A program made the position numbers and the translations under genes. From NCBI GenBank assembly GCA_905235335.1, contig CAJOKZ010000011.1:1-45460 (forward strand): DNA of 45,460 nt. Reading direction: 5' to 3'. Of the stretch, positions 28,441 to 36,984 are shown in pieces (position 1 is the first letter of the stretch; the number at the start of each line of letters is the position of its first letter). Origin of the DNA: an uncultured Succiniclasticum sp. GTDB taxonomy: Bacteria; Bacillota; Negativicutes; Acidaminococcales; Acidaminococcaceae. The notes beneath the pieces were generated by a model, which did no database searches, was not told where the DNA came from, and was given only the letters and a program-made list of their open reading frames with translations.

Positions 28441-29061
28441 TCACAACGTACCGAAGACACGGTCGCCCGCATCCCCCAAACCGGGAAGGATATAAGCCCG
28501 GTCATTCAGCTCCCGGTCAACGGCGGCCGCATAGATTTCCACATCCGGATGCTCTTTGTTGAGCACTTCGATTCCCTCCGGAGCCGCAATCAACACCATC
28601 AGGCAGATATTCTTCAGCCCCTTTTCTTTCAACATGGAGATTGCCGCAGCGGCAGACCCGCCGGTAGCCAACATAGGGTCTACCACGATACATGTCGCAT
28701 CCAACTCCTTGGGCAGATTGCTGTAATATTCCACCGGCTTATGGGTGACCGGATCGCGATACAGACCGATATGCCCCACATGGGCATGGGGGATCATTTT
28801 AAGAACCCCGGGCAGAAAACCAAGTCCGGCCCGCAGGATGGGAATAATACTTACATCGTTTTTCAGACGGCTGCCTGTCATGCGCTCCAGCGGAGTTTCA
28901 ATCTCAACCGGCACCGTCTCCCATTCCCTGGTCACTTCGTATGTCATCAGGGACGCAATCTCCTCCAAGAGCTCGCAGAAATTCTTCGTGTTACAACTCT
29001 TGTCCCGCATCATGGTCAGTTTGTGGTCAATCAGCGGATGTTTCACTTCATGTACTTTCAT
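28441..29061 (-). CDS. upp: Uracil phosphoribosyltransferase
   Basis: 206 residues, normal length. The PRPP-binding motif [14 protein letters not shown] and the uracil-binding C-terminal region [12 protein letters not shown] are present, with [11 protein letters not shown] upstream. It makes UMP from uracil and PRPP. ATG follows a GGGGGCGAG purine stretch. It lies upstream of the dCMP deaminase gene with a 20-nt gap. Confidence 0.96.
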   Translation of the reverse strand: MKVHEVKHPLIDHKLTMMRDKSCNTKNFCELLEEIASLMTYEVTREWETVPVEIETPLERMTGSRLKNDVSIIPILRAGLGFLPGVLKMIPHAHVGHIGLYRDPVTHKPVEYYSNLPKELDATCIVVDPMLATGGSAAAAISMLKEKGLKNICLMVLIAAPEGIEVLNKEHPDVEIYAAAVDRELNDRAYILPGLGDAGDRVFGTL

Positions 29062-29166
29062 GGTCTCGCCCCCTATGATAAATTTTTGTTTACATATGTC
29101 TTTATAATACTAAATGCGTATATGCGCCAGATGATACCCTCATACCGCAGTATCAGGCGCAGAAAC

Positions 29167-29733
29167 TCAAAAATACCTGGCCCTCTCCCCGCCGATCAGC
29201 GGAGGACGCGTCCGGGCCGCGGTCAGAACGGCATTCCCGATGGTTCCGGTTGAAAGCCGTACAGGAACAGCCACCCGTTTCAGATGCATGCCGATCAACG
29301 TCTGTCCGATATCCATGCCCAAATCGGCAGAAATGCTTTCTACCACCACCGGATCATCGAACAGGTCATATGCACAGGCTGCCGCACTTCCACCCGCTTC
29401 CGGAACGGGATGGACCGTGACCTCTGTCAGGCTGAAGCATGCCGCGGCAGCGGCCTCCACCACCAGGGCCCGGTTCAGGTGTTCACAGCACTGTACAGCC
29501 AGATACAGCCCGTGATCCCGTGTAACATCCATTATCGCTGAAATAATGGCTTTCGCCGTTTCCGGCGAACGGGCTGTACCGATCTTTGATCCCAGCACCT
29601 CACTGGTACTGCAGCCCAATACGAAGATACGTCCCTTTTTCGGCTTGGCGGCCCCGATCAGTTCTTCCGCTGCGGCAGCCACATCAGTTGCCAGTTTTAT
29701 CAAATCCATGGCCTCATCTTTTCCCTTTTCCAT
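29167..29733 (-). CDS. UPF0340 / TIGR01440 family protein
   Basis: 188 residues of the UPF0340 (DUF436) family, found across Firmicutes and without an assigned function. Recognisable: FVLGCSTSEVLGSKIGTARS, the central QCCEHLNRALVVE and the C-terminal MHLKRVAVPVR. Several conserved Cys and His residues suggest metal or substrate binding, but no reaction is known. In many Firmicutes the gene lies beside rpiB, glyA and upp, as it does here with rpiB and upp. The start at 29733 follows GAGGG by 10 nt; an ATG eight codons later is an alternative. Confidence 0.88.
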   Translation of the reverse strand: MEKGKDEAMDLIKLATDVAAAAEELIGAAKPKKGRIFVLGCSTSEVLGSKIGTARSPETAKAIISAIMDVTRDHGLYLAVQCCEHLNRALVVEAAAAACFSLTEVTVHPVPEAGGSAAACAYDLFDDPVVVESISADLGMDIGQTLIGMHLKRVAVPVRLSTGTIGNAVLTAARTRPPLIGGERARYF

Positions 29734-29827
29734 GGTTCCGGTTCCCTCACCCGTAATATTCTTTATGGGGACACCGTTCAGCGGCTTCCCCGTACAGTAT
29801 CTTCTTCAAAATTCTTCAAAAAACATG

Positions 29828-30265
29828 TTATTTCTCAATCGCCATGATCTTATCCACCCGGCGCTCATGGCGGCCGCCGGCAAATTCCGTATCCAGCCAG
29901 GCATCCAGGATGAGAGTGGCCAGGCCCGGTCCCAGGACCCGCTCTCCAAGGCAGAGCACATTGGCATTGTTATGTTCACGGCTCATGGTGGCGGAAAAAA
30001 CATCTCCGCACAAAGCTGCGCGGATGCCCTTCATCTTGTTGGCAGCCAGCGACATACCGATGCCGGTACCGCAGACCAGGATGCCCCGTTCCGAACTGCC
30101 GTCCGCAACCTTCCGGCATACCTGTATCGCAATATCCGGATAATCACAGGACTCTTCCGTGTAGGTCCCAACATCGTCCACCTCTATCTCCCGTTCCGAC
30201 AGATGGCGTTTCAGCACCTCTTTCAGATGGATCCCGCCATGATCACTGCCGATTGAAATTTTCAT
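29828..30265 (-). CDS. rpiB: Ribose 5-phosphate isomerase B
   Basis: 145 residues from the ATG at 30265 (GGGAGG 6 nt upstream). RpiB/LacAB motifs: SDHGGIHLKE, catalytic Cys65 in GILVCGTGIGMSLAANK, and REHNNANVLCLGER. It interconverts ribulose 5-phosphate and ribose 5-phosphate, feeding PRPP and so the upp reaction nearby. First gene of this small group. Confidence 0.96.
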   Translation of the reverse strand: MKISIGSDHGGIHLKEVLKRHLSEREIEVDDVGTYTEESCDYPDIAIQVCRKVADGSSERGILVCGTGIGMSLAANKMKGIRAALCGDVFSATMSREHNNANVLCLGERVLGPGLATLILDAWLDTEFAGGRHERRVDKIMAIEK

Positions 30266-30299
30266 GCTGCGCCTCCCAAGAATAACGATCTCTGACTTT

Positions 30300-30337
30300 T
30301 CGGGAAAACCCGCCTGCAATTTTCCCGATATATTTTA
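30300..30337 (-). promoter_or_regulatory. rpiB promoter with a 9-bp inverted repeat at the start site
   Basis: TGATAAAAT, an extended -10 (hexamer 30332-30337). Just downstream lies a perfect dyad TCGGGAAAA/TTTTCCCGA (30300-30308 and 30320-30328, 11-nt loop). It falls at or just after +1, so it would be either an operator or a hairpin capping the mRNA 5' end. Confidence 0.5.
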
Positions 30338-30420
30338 TCATAAAATCATGTTCTATACCATATATAGTTTGAAACCTGTCCTCATTTCCGCATCAAGAGA
30401 AATATCCCGAGTGCAGGCCA

Positions 30421-30457
30421 AAAAATTTACCGCCCAGTTCCTTCCAGGCACCGGCGG
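30421..30457 (-). terminator. Probable terminator of sua5
   Basis: CCGCC/GGCGG 5-bp GC stem with an 18-nt loop, followed on the minus strand by TAAATTTTTT; begins 10 nt after the sua5 stop codon. Confidence 0.5.
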
Positions 30458-30466
30458 AAAAGCCCT

Positions 30467-31582
30467 TTATTCTCCGGTCGCCAGCAGGAATTCCGGGAAC
30501 CCGCTGCCACTACGGACCACGGTCTTCCCTTCTTCTGCCAAAAGAATATGATAGCCGGCCGCTTTCCTCATCCGGTTCATCACCGCCAGTCCCAGTCCTT
30601 TTTCATCCACGCCCATGCCAATGATAAAGTCCGGATCCAGCCGGTCAAAATCCCGGAGCAGTTCATACAGATGCTCTGCCAAATCCGGCTTGCCGGAACC
30701 CCAGGACAGTATCTCCAGGGAATGTCCCCGGCGCAGATTTTCTTCCAGATGCGACTTTACCCCGTCATCACACAGGATCCCCGCATGAAGCCCCTGCTTC
30801 TGTGCCCGTATTGCCGCTTCTGTCAGCCGCCGGGCAGCCTGGGTTCCTTCATACAGATACATGGATGCCCGGGGCGCGTAATGGCGGTATTTCATCCCCG
30901 GCGCTTTGGGACGCAGGGCCGGATCCCCGTTCAGGGCCGGATCAACCTCCACCGCCCCCAGCCGTTCTTCCAGCATCTCACGGGTGATCCCTCCGGGCCG
31001 CAGAATCGTAGGCACCGGGGAGGTCGTATCCACCACCGTGGATTCCACCCCGATTCCGCAGTTCCCGCCATCCAGTATTCCAGCCACTTTCCCCGTCATA
31101 TCCTCGGCCACGTCCTTTGCATTGGTAGGACTTGGTTTCCCGGATACATTGGCGCTGGGCGCCGCAATGGGGCATCCCGACGCACGGATCAGGGCAGCCG
31201 CGACCGGATGGGACGGCATGCGGACAGCCACCGTGTCCAGTCCCGCGGTCACAATATCCGGCACGATGGCCGACCTCGGCACCACAATAGTCAGCGGTCC
31301 GGGCCAGAATGTATCCATCAGGGCCCTGGCATTGGCGTTCAGTCCGGTCGTCAAAGGCAGAATCTGCTCCGGATCCGCAATATGCAGGATCAGCGGATTA
31401 TCCGCCGGACGGCCTTTGGCGGCAAATATTTTCGCTACTGCTTCCGGGTTCAGCCCGTCAGCGCCCAGCCCGTAAACCGTCTCGGTAGGAAAAGCGACCA
31501 CCTCGCCCGCAGCGATAAGACCGGCCGCTTCCCCCACAGCCGCTTCCGGATTTTTCTTCAGCTCCCAAAATTTCGTTTCCAT
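30467..31582 (-). CDS. Threonylcarbamoyl-AMP synthase (Sua5)
   Basis: 371 residues, the long two-domain Sua5 form. The YrdC domain (about 1-205) has FPTETVYGLGADG, the KxR/SxN-type loop with SANVSGKPSPTNA, and GVESTVVD. The C-terminal Sua5 domain (about 235-371) is joined by the linker APGMKYRHYAP. It makes threonylcarbamoyl-AMP for the t6A modification of ANN-decoding tRNAs. It lies 15 nt after prmC in a translation-related operon. Confidence 0.94.
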   Translation of the reverse strand: METKFWELKKNPEAAVGEAAGLIAAGEVVAFPTETVYGLGADGLNPEAVAKIFAAKGRPADNPLILHIADPEQILPLTTGLNANARALMDTFWPGPLTIVVPRSAIVPDIVTAGLDTVAVRMPSHPVAAALIRASGCPIAAPSANVSGKPSPTNAKDVAEDMTGKVAGILDGGNCGIGVESTVVDTTSPVPTILRPGGITREMLEERLGAVEVDPALNGDPALRPKAPGMKYRHYAPRASMYLYEGTQAARRLTEAAIRAQKQGLHAGILCDDGVKSHLEENLRRGHSLEILSWGSGKPDLAEHLYELLRDFDRLDPDFIIGMGVDEKGLGLAVMNRMRKAAGYHILLAEEGKTVVRSGSGFPEFLLATGE

Positions 31583-31597
31583 CTGTATGCCCCTGTT

Positions 31598-32721
31598 TTA
31601 AATATTCTTTACCAGATTTTCCACCAAGCCAGCCTTCCTGCTGCCCGGTCTCACCGCAAAGACCATCCGGTCGATGCCGGCATAGTCCTTTACCACTGCC
31701 GTCACGGTGAACCCCTGTTCCCTGCACAGGGCAGCCACAGCCTCACCCTGTCCGATTCCGGTTTCGAAGGCGGCCAGCCCGTCCGGCCTTAAATGCAGCG
31801 CCATCCCCGCCGTGATTTTCCGGTAGGCGTCCAATCCGTCAACCCCTCCGTCCAGCGCAATCCGTGGTTCCTTCTGTACGTCCCGGGCCAGTGTCCCGAT
31901 AACCTTTGCCGGAATATAGGGCGGGTTGGACACCAAGATGTCGAACCTTTATCGGGCACCCTGGACCAGAAATCCGACTGCAGGAACCAGGTACGGCCCG
32001 CCACTCCCAAAATCTCCGCGTTTTCCCTGGCCATCGCCAGCGCTTCCGCGGAAATATCCGCGGCCAGGCCACGGCTATCCGGGATCAGCTTCAGCAGGGA
32101 CAGAAGGATCGCGCCGCTGCCGGTACCTATATCCAAAATATCAGGCCCCCGGTCTTCCGTTCTTTCACCTGAAGCAGGCCCAGCCATCTCCGCAGCATGG
32201 GCAGCCACCGCTTCCCGGTCCGCCACCTCCTGCTGCCAGGCAGCTGCTTTTTCCGGATCCGTTTCCTCACGAATCTTTTCCGCGGACAGCGTCTTCACTT
32301 TTTCCGCCGCCGTCCTGGCCTCTTCCGCCTTTTTCCGCCAAAAGGCTTCTTTTTCCATCTGGGACAGGCTCTTTCCCGTCACCAAGCGGACGACCTGTTC
32401 CACCAACAGCTCCGTTTCCGGCCGGGGAACCAGCACCGCCGGGGACACTTTAAATTCCCACTGCAAAAAGGCCTTGCGCCCCGTAATGTAGGCCAACGGC
32501 TCCCAGGCCGCCCGGCGCAGCACGAACTCCCTGTACCGCTTCAATTCTTCCGGCAGCAGTTCCTGCTGCAGCCGCATGAACAGGTCGATACGTCGGCATC
32601 CCAACACATCGCAAAGCAGTACCTCCGCGTCAAGGCGTGGGGTTTCCAGCCCTTTTCCGGCAAAGTACTGCTGTGTCCATTGCAATATTTTATTAACAGT
32701 CCAATCGGCCTGTCCCGTCAT
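31598..32721 (-). pseudogene. prmC: prmC, release factor glutamine methyltransferase, frameshifted
   Basis: The N-terminal part (32721 to about 31946) and C-terminal part (31936 to 31598) are in different frames. The break is at 31943-31950: the first frame ends in ...WSRVPDKG and the FDILVSNPPYIP motif resumes after loss of one base. Both parts match PrmC: PRPETELLVE, DILDIGTGSGAILLSL (SAM motif I) and the catalytic NPPY. PrmC methylates the GGQ glutamine of release factors, and it sits directly after prfA (1-nt gap), its substrate gene. A second oddity is an insertion of about 70 Glu/Ala/Lys-rich residues between PRPETE and motif I. Possible explanations are a true inactivating deletion, a sequencing error, or rarely programmed shifting. 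Otherwise the gene is well preserved, which favours an error or a very recent event. Confidence 0.8.
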
Positions 32722-32722
32722 C

Positions 32723-33790
32723 TTATTTCACCTGCTGCAATTTTTCTGTCTGAGCTGCCGTTACCAGCGCGTTCAGAAGTTCCGTCAGGTCCCCGTTTAC
32801 CACGGCGTCCAGCTTATGCAGCGTCAGTCCGATCCGATGGTCGGTGACCCGCCCCTGGGGATAATTATAAGTTCGGATCCGCTCGCTGCGGTCCCCGGTC
32901 CCCACCTGGCTCTTCCGCTCCGCCGCCTCCGATTGCTGCTGCTCCTTCTGTTTCAGCTCCAGGATGCGGGAACGCAGTACACGCAGGCATTTTTCCCTGT
33001 TCTTCAACTGGGATTTCTCATCCTGGCACTGGGCTACGATCCCGGTGGGGATATGGGTCATGCGCACCGCGGACTCCGTCTTGTTGACATACTGACCGCC
33101 GGCGCCTCCCGCCCGGTAGGTATCGACCCTGATATCTTCCATGCGGATGTCCACATCCACCTCTTCCGCTACCGGCAGCACCGCCACTGTACAGGCAGAG
33201 GTATGGATCCGCCCCTGGGACTCCGTTTCCGGCACACGCTGTACCCGGTGGACCCCGCTTTCAAATTTCATGCGGCCGTAAACGCCGGCGCCGGAAATCT
33301 GGGCCACCACTTCCTTAAACCCGCCCAGTTCCGTAGGACTGGCATCCATCATCTCCACGTCCCATCCCATGCTGTCCGCGTAGCGCGTGTACATGCGGAA
33401 CAGGACTTCCGCGAACAGGGCCGCCTCTTCACCGCCTGTCCCCGCACGAATCTCCAGAATGATATCCCGGTCATCGTTGGGATCGCCAGGCAGCAGCATC
33501 AGCGTCAGTTTCTTCTCCAATTCCTCCAGCACGGGCCGCAGGGAATCCATCTCCTCCCTGGCCATCTCCGCCAGTTCCGGATCGCTGTTTTCCTCTGCCA
33601 GGACCACATCGTCATCGAACTGCTCCTTGCGGGCCTTGTATTCCCGCCAGACCGTCACGATCTCCTGCAGCTTCGCATGAGCCTTTGCGTATTTTAAATA
33701 TTGGGCAGGGTCGGAGACCACATCCGGATCCGAGAGCTTGGCCTCCAGATCCAGATATTTTTCTTCTACCCCGTGTAATTTCTCTAACAT
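32723..33790 (-). CDS. prfA: Peptide chain release factor 1
   Basis: 355 residues. The peptidyl-hydrolysis motif GGQ is in [15 protein letters not shown], and the stop-codon-reading tripeptide is PET ([14 protein letters not shown]), the form common in Firmicutes where E. coli has PAT. It recognises UAA and UAG. The start overlaps the DUF1385 gene by 7 nt, and prmC follows after 1 nt, so translation is probably coupled. Confidence 0.96.
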   Translation of the reverse strand: MLEKLHGVEEKYLDLEAKLSDPDVVSDPAQYLKYAKAHAKLQEIVTVWREYKARKEQFDDDVVLAEENSDPELAEMAREEMDSLRPVLEELEKKLTLMLLPGDPNDDRDIILEIRAGTGGEEAALFAEVLFRMYTRYADSMGWDVEMMDASPTELGGFKEVVAQISGAGVYGRMKFESGVHRVQRVPETESQGRIHTSACTVAVLPVAEEVDVDIRMEDIRVDTYRAGGAGGQYVNKTESAVRMTHIPTGIVAQCQDEKSQLKNREKCLRVLRSRILELKQKEQQQSEAAERKSQVGTGDRSERIRTYNYPQGRVTDHRIGLTLHKLDAVVNGDLTELLNALVTAAQTEKLQQVK

Positions 33791-34743
33791 GTCTTTTCCT
33801 CACAGGAAACCGGTACAGCCTCCGCCGGTACCGTCACTTTCAGGGCAACGGCATCCGGCATTTTCAGTTCAACCGCCTGCAGTTCCTCTTCCGGCAGCAC
33901 CGCCTTCACCGAAGCGATAGCCACCTCGATCATCTCGTCATCCGGTTCCCGGGTAGTGAGCTTCTGAAGCAGCAGCCCCGGCATGATCATCCTGTGTACC
34001 CAGGGCTTCTCATTATTTTTTCCCGCAAAGCGGATCATCTCATAGCTGATACCGGCCACCACCGGCATCAAGAGGATGCGGGACAGGATGCGCTCCACCA
34101 GTCCCGGCCAGCCCAGGAAAGCAAAAATAAAGATGCTGATCAGCATAACGATCATCAGGAAGTTTGTCCCGCAGCGGGGATGCAGGCGGGGAAAGGTCCG
34201 CACATTTTCCACCGTCAGCGGAAGACCCGCTTCATAGGTAAAAATCGTCTTATGCTCCGCACCGTGATATTTAAATACCCGCTGTATATCCTCCATGGAA
34301 GATATGGCAGCGATATAGACCAGAAAGATGCCCATGCGCAGCAGGCCTTCCGCCAGGTTCAGGGTCAGGCTGCTGCTGGTCCATCGCTGCAGAAAACGCA
34401 TGGACCAGGTGGGAATCGCGATAAACAGCCCCACAGCCAGGGCCACTGACACCAGCATGGTAAGGACCATGTCTTTGGTATCCATCTGCTCGTCTTCGTC
34501 CCCGGACACCTGGGCAGAATAGCTGAGGGCCTTCAGACCCATCACCAGGGATTCCACCAGGGCCACAACGCCCCGGAGCAGCGGCTTTTTCAGGATCGGA
34601 TAACGATCGGAAATGCTGTTGATCGGCTTTACGTCAACATCGATCGTTCCGTCCGCTTTCCGGACGGCCACCGCCACATCTTTAGGCCCGCGCATCATCA
34701 CTCCTTCGATGACCGCCTGTCCTCCAATACTCAGTTTCGCCAT
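33784..34743 (-). CDS. DUF1385 membrane protein
   Basis: 319 residues. The N-terminus [15 protein letters not shown] is the hallmark of DUF1385; further on are [27 protein letters not shown] and [18 protein letters not shown]. About four membrane helices lie in the middle. Function is unknown; the gene is commonly found next to rpmE and prfA in Firmicutes, as here. It heads the overlapping prfA-prmC pair and follows rpmE. Confidence 0.92.
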   Translation of the reverse strand: MAKLSIGGQAVIEGVMMRGPKDVAVAVRKADGTIDVDVKPINSISDRYPILKKPLLRGVVALVESLVMGLKALSYSAQVSGDEDEQMDTKDMVLTMLVSVALAVGLFIAIPTWSMRFLQRWTSSSLTLNLAEGLLRMGIFLVYIAAISSMEDIQRVFKYHGAEHKTIFTYEAGLPLTVENVRTFPRLHPRCGTNFLMIVMLISIFIFAFLGWPGLVERILSRILLMPVVAGISYEMIRFAGKNNEKPWVHRMIMPGLLLQKLTTREPDDEMIEVAIASVKAVLPEEELQAVELKMPDAVALKVTVPAEAVPVSCEEKTC

Positions 34744-34779
34744 AATTTACTCTTTTGCATGAACTTGCCTGAATACAAC

Positions 34780-34805
34780 TACAGCAGAGCCTAAGCTCTG
34801 CTGTA
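34780..34805 (-). terminator. Perfect 11-bp hairpin after rpmE
   Basis: TACAGCAGAGC/GCTCTGCTGTA around a 4-nt loop, 13 nt after the rpmE stop. On the minus strand it is followed by GTTGTATTC, a weak T-tract, so termination may be partial and allow expression of the DUF1385-prfA group. Confidence 0.6.
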
Positions 34806-34818
34806 CGGGTTGTTGCTC

Positions 34819-35028
34819 TTATTTGCTTTCTACATTGTAACGCTTGTTGAACTTCTCGATACGGCCGCGGGCTGCTACGTTGCGCTGCTGGCCGGTGTAG
34901 AAGGGATGGCACTTGCTGCATACGTCTACGCGGAGCTCCGGTTTGGTGGAGCCGGTGATGAAGGTATTTCCGCAACCGCAGGTTACTTTGCAGTCAGTAT
35001 AAAATTTCGGATGGATTTTTTCTTTCAT
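34819..35028 (-). CDS. rpmE: 50S ribosomal protein L31 (zinc-binding form)
   Basis: 69 residues. The four zinc ligands of the C+ type are present (Cys17, Cys19, Cys37, Cys40 in CGCG and CSKCHPF), so this is the zinc-containing form rather than the zinc-independent paralogue. It starts with ATG after AAAGAGGTG. It has its own promoter and a short leader. Confidence 0.97.
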   Translation of the reverse strand: MKEKIHPKFYTDCKVTCGCGNTFITGSTKPELRVDVCSKCHPFYTGQQRNVAARGRIEKFNKRYNVESK

Positions 35029-35084
35029 TATTATGCACCTCTTTTTTTATTTGCACCAATATTACCCGACATTGACGCTTAATT

Positions 35085-35113
35085 ATAATATCACACTCTT
35101 TTCCGGAGCGCAA
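35085..35113 (-). promoter_or_regulatory. Promoter of rpmE
   Basis: TTGCGC (-35, 35108-35113), 17-nt spacer, TATTAT with a TGn extension (-10, 35085-35090). Confidence 0.65.
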
Positions 35114-35122
35114 GTATCAGTT

Positions 35123-35836
35123 TCATAAAATTTCCCCGGAAGGCCGGTCCTCCTCCACAGTTGCTGCCGCGCCCTGCTGCGCCGCAGATACAGCGCCCTC
35201 TGGCGGCGGATCCTCCGCGCCTGCAGCTTCCGCTTCCTTCACCGCCCGCTTTTTTGCTTTGGCCGGCTTGGTATTGAACTGCTGCATCACCCTGGCCAGG
35301 TCCCCGTCTTCCCTCAGCCAGAGCTCCAGCGCGTCGGCCATCTTTTCAACGGCCTTTTGAACAGCATCTTTTTCATCCCCGGAAAAAGGATGCAGCACAT
35401 GGCTGATCACCGCCTGCTGTTCATGGACCGGATGCCCGATGCCCAAACGGAACCGCGGGAAAGCATCCGTCCCCAGGCAGCTGATTATGGAGCGGATCCC
35501 GTTGTGCCCGCCGCCGGACCCGTGCTTCCGGATGCGGATGGTGCCCAGGGGCAGGTCCATATCGTCATGGACCACCGCCACATCCTCCGGCGCAATATTG
35601 TAAAAGTGGGCCCAGGGTCCTACCGCGTTGCCGCTTAAATTCATATAGGTAACCGGTTTCAGCAGGAATACTTTTTCCGGCGCCCTGTATTCCACATACA
35701 TGGCATTCCGGTCCGTACGCCAGTCATCTTTCAGATTCCAACGCCGGGCCAGCTCATCCACCACCATAAAACCGATATTATGGCGGGTCTGGCAGTATTC
35801 TCTTCCAATATTCCCCAGTCCTGCGATAATTTTCAT
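35123..35836 (-). CDS. pth: Peptidyl-tRNA hydrolase with C-terminal low-complexity tail
   Basis: 237 residues. Family motifs: GLGNIGREYCQTRHNIGF (catalytic His19), TYMNLSGNAV, VHDDMDLPLG and GSGGGHNGIRS. It frees peptides from tRNAs dropped by stalled ribosomes. The family usually ends near 190 residues; here about 45 further residues rich in Ala, Glu, Pro and Lys follow (from about 192). The tail looks disordered and may be dispensable. It follows the polysaccharide deacetylase after 141 nt. Confidence 0.95.
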   Translation of the reverse strand: MKIIAGLGNIGREYCQTRHNIGFMVVDELARRWNLKDDWRTDRNAMYVEYRAPEKVFLLKPVTYMNLSGNAVGPWAHFYNIAPEDVAVVHDDMDLPLGTIRIRKHGSGGGHNGIRSIISCLGTDAFPRFRLGIGHPVHEQQAVISHVLHPFSGDEKDAVQKAVEKMADALELWLREDGDLARVMQQFNTKPAKAKKRAVKEAEAAGAEDPPPEGAVSAAQQGAAATVEEDRPSGEIL

Positions 35837-35977
35837 CTTTCTGAACCTCAGACTAAAACAGTATCTTCCGATTTCACAGAAGCCGGCTCCGATCCTCCCT
35901 TTTCCGCACGAAGAAAGTGCCTTTGCACTCCGCGCGCACTGCCGGATCCTGACTTCTGCTTCTTCCCCACAGGCTTT

Positions 35978-36805
35978 TTACTTTCGTACATACTCTTCCA
36001 ATGATACCAAATGATACCCTTTTTCACGCAGGCTGTCAATCAGCGGGGCAGCCGCGTCCACCGTGGCCTGCCGGGAAGCCTTGTAAAACGGGCTGTCCCC
36101 ATCGTGGAGCAGCACGATGGCCCCGTCCTCCGCCTTATCCATGACCCGGTTGTAAATCTCCTGTTTCCCGATCCCGGTCCAGTCCCGGGGGATCACGGAC
36201 CAGTTTACGACCTGCAGATGCTTCGATCCGGCCATTTTAGTCACGGAAAGATCCCTGAATCCGTGGGGCGGGCGCCAGAACACCGGTTCCCGGCCGGTAA
36301 TGGCCTGCAGCACCTTTTTCCCCATCGCCAGGTCCTGTTCTTTTTCCTCTTCCGTAAGTTTCAGGAAATCCCTGTGACGGAACCCGTGGAGCCCGATCGT
36401 ATGGCCTTCCGCTGCCATACGCCCTACCAGCTCCGGATATCGCTGTGCCTGGGAAGCCACCAGGAAAAATGTGGCATGGGCCTTTTTTTGTTTCAACACA
36501 TCCAGCAGCCGGCCGGTATAGGGGGGATAAGGCCCGTCATCAAAGGTCAGGGCGATGTATTTTTCCCCTGCCGGAACCGCGGTCCCGGAGCCGCTGTTGG
36601 CCGCAAGTTCCGACAGACAGGTGACCGTCACGCCGTATGTGTTTCCCCGGGGATACACCGAAAGGGCCAGCGCGCCGGACCCCGCCAGCAGGCAAACCAG
36701 CGAAGCCGCCAGCGCCTTCTTCCGGGAGATACCGCCGAAACGGCCTGCCCACAGAAACAGCATGGCTGCCAGATAAAATACACCTATTATATAAATCACT
36801 CGCAT
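35978..36805 (-). CDS. Polysaccharide deacetylase (NodB/CE4 domain), membrane-anchored
   Basis: 275 residues: two hydrophobic N-terminal segments (about 2-20 and 31-50), then a CE4 domain with motif 1 TFDDGP (87-92), motif 2 HGFRHRDF, motif 3 RPPHGF, and motif 5 IVLLHDG. The metal-binding Asp-His-His set appears complete. It probably removes acetyl groups from a wall or surface polysaccharide outside the membrane; the exact substrate is unknown. It lies between prs and pth. Confidence 0.9.
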   Translation of the reverse strand: MRVIYIIGVFYLAAMLFLWAGRFGGISRKKALAASLVCLLAGSGALALSVYPRGNTYGVTVTCLSELAANSGSGTAVPAGEKYIALTFDDGPYPPYTGRLLDVLKQKKAHATFFLVASQAQRYPELVGRMAAEGHTIGLHGFRHRDFLKLTEEEKEQDLAMGKKVLQAITGREPVFWRPPHGFRDLSVTKMAGSKHLQVVNWSVIPRDWTGIGKQEIYNRVMDKAEDGAIVLLHDGDSPFYKASRQATVDAAAPLIDSLREKGYHLVSLEEYVRK

Positions 36806-36850
36806 AACTTTCAGCCTTTAAAATTATCCGTTCGTGTATCGGACTTCCGC

Positions 36851-36934
36851 TGCAAAAGAAAGAGCGGAACCCGTCGATGGCCGGGGAGGATACACCTCTC
36901 CCTCACAGAAGACAGACCGCTCTTTCTTTATGCA
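36851..36934 (-). terminator. Long-stem hairpin terminator after prs
   Basis: AAAGAAAGAGCGG pairs perfectly with CCGCTCTTTCTTT (13 bp), and TGCA/TGCA adds four more pairs after one bulged base. The loop of about 50 nt carries its own hairpin (GGG-A-GAGG/CCTC-CCC). The A/T-rich arms give U-tracts on both strands, so it could work in both directions. It begins 51 nt beyond the prs stop. Confidence 0.7.
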
Positions 36935-36984
36935 AAGGGACACGCAGGCCCCTGCTTCTTTATTCCTGTAATATGCCGTGTAAA

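Noticed and set aside
29132..29155. TGATAC/GTATCA inverted repeat between UPF0340 and upp
   Set aside because: Short arms, no U-tract and no placed promoter elements; not supportable as a terminator or operator.
35848..35991. Possible 47-residue basic protein between the deacetylase and pth genes
   Set aside because: Its ATG overlaps the deacetylase stop and has a weak GGA site, but the composition is low complexity and nothing supports it as a gene.
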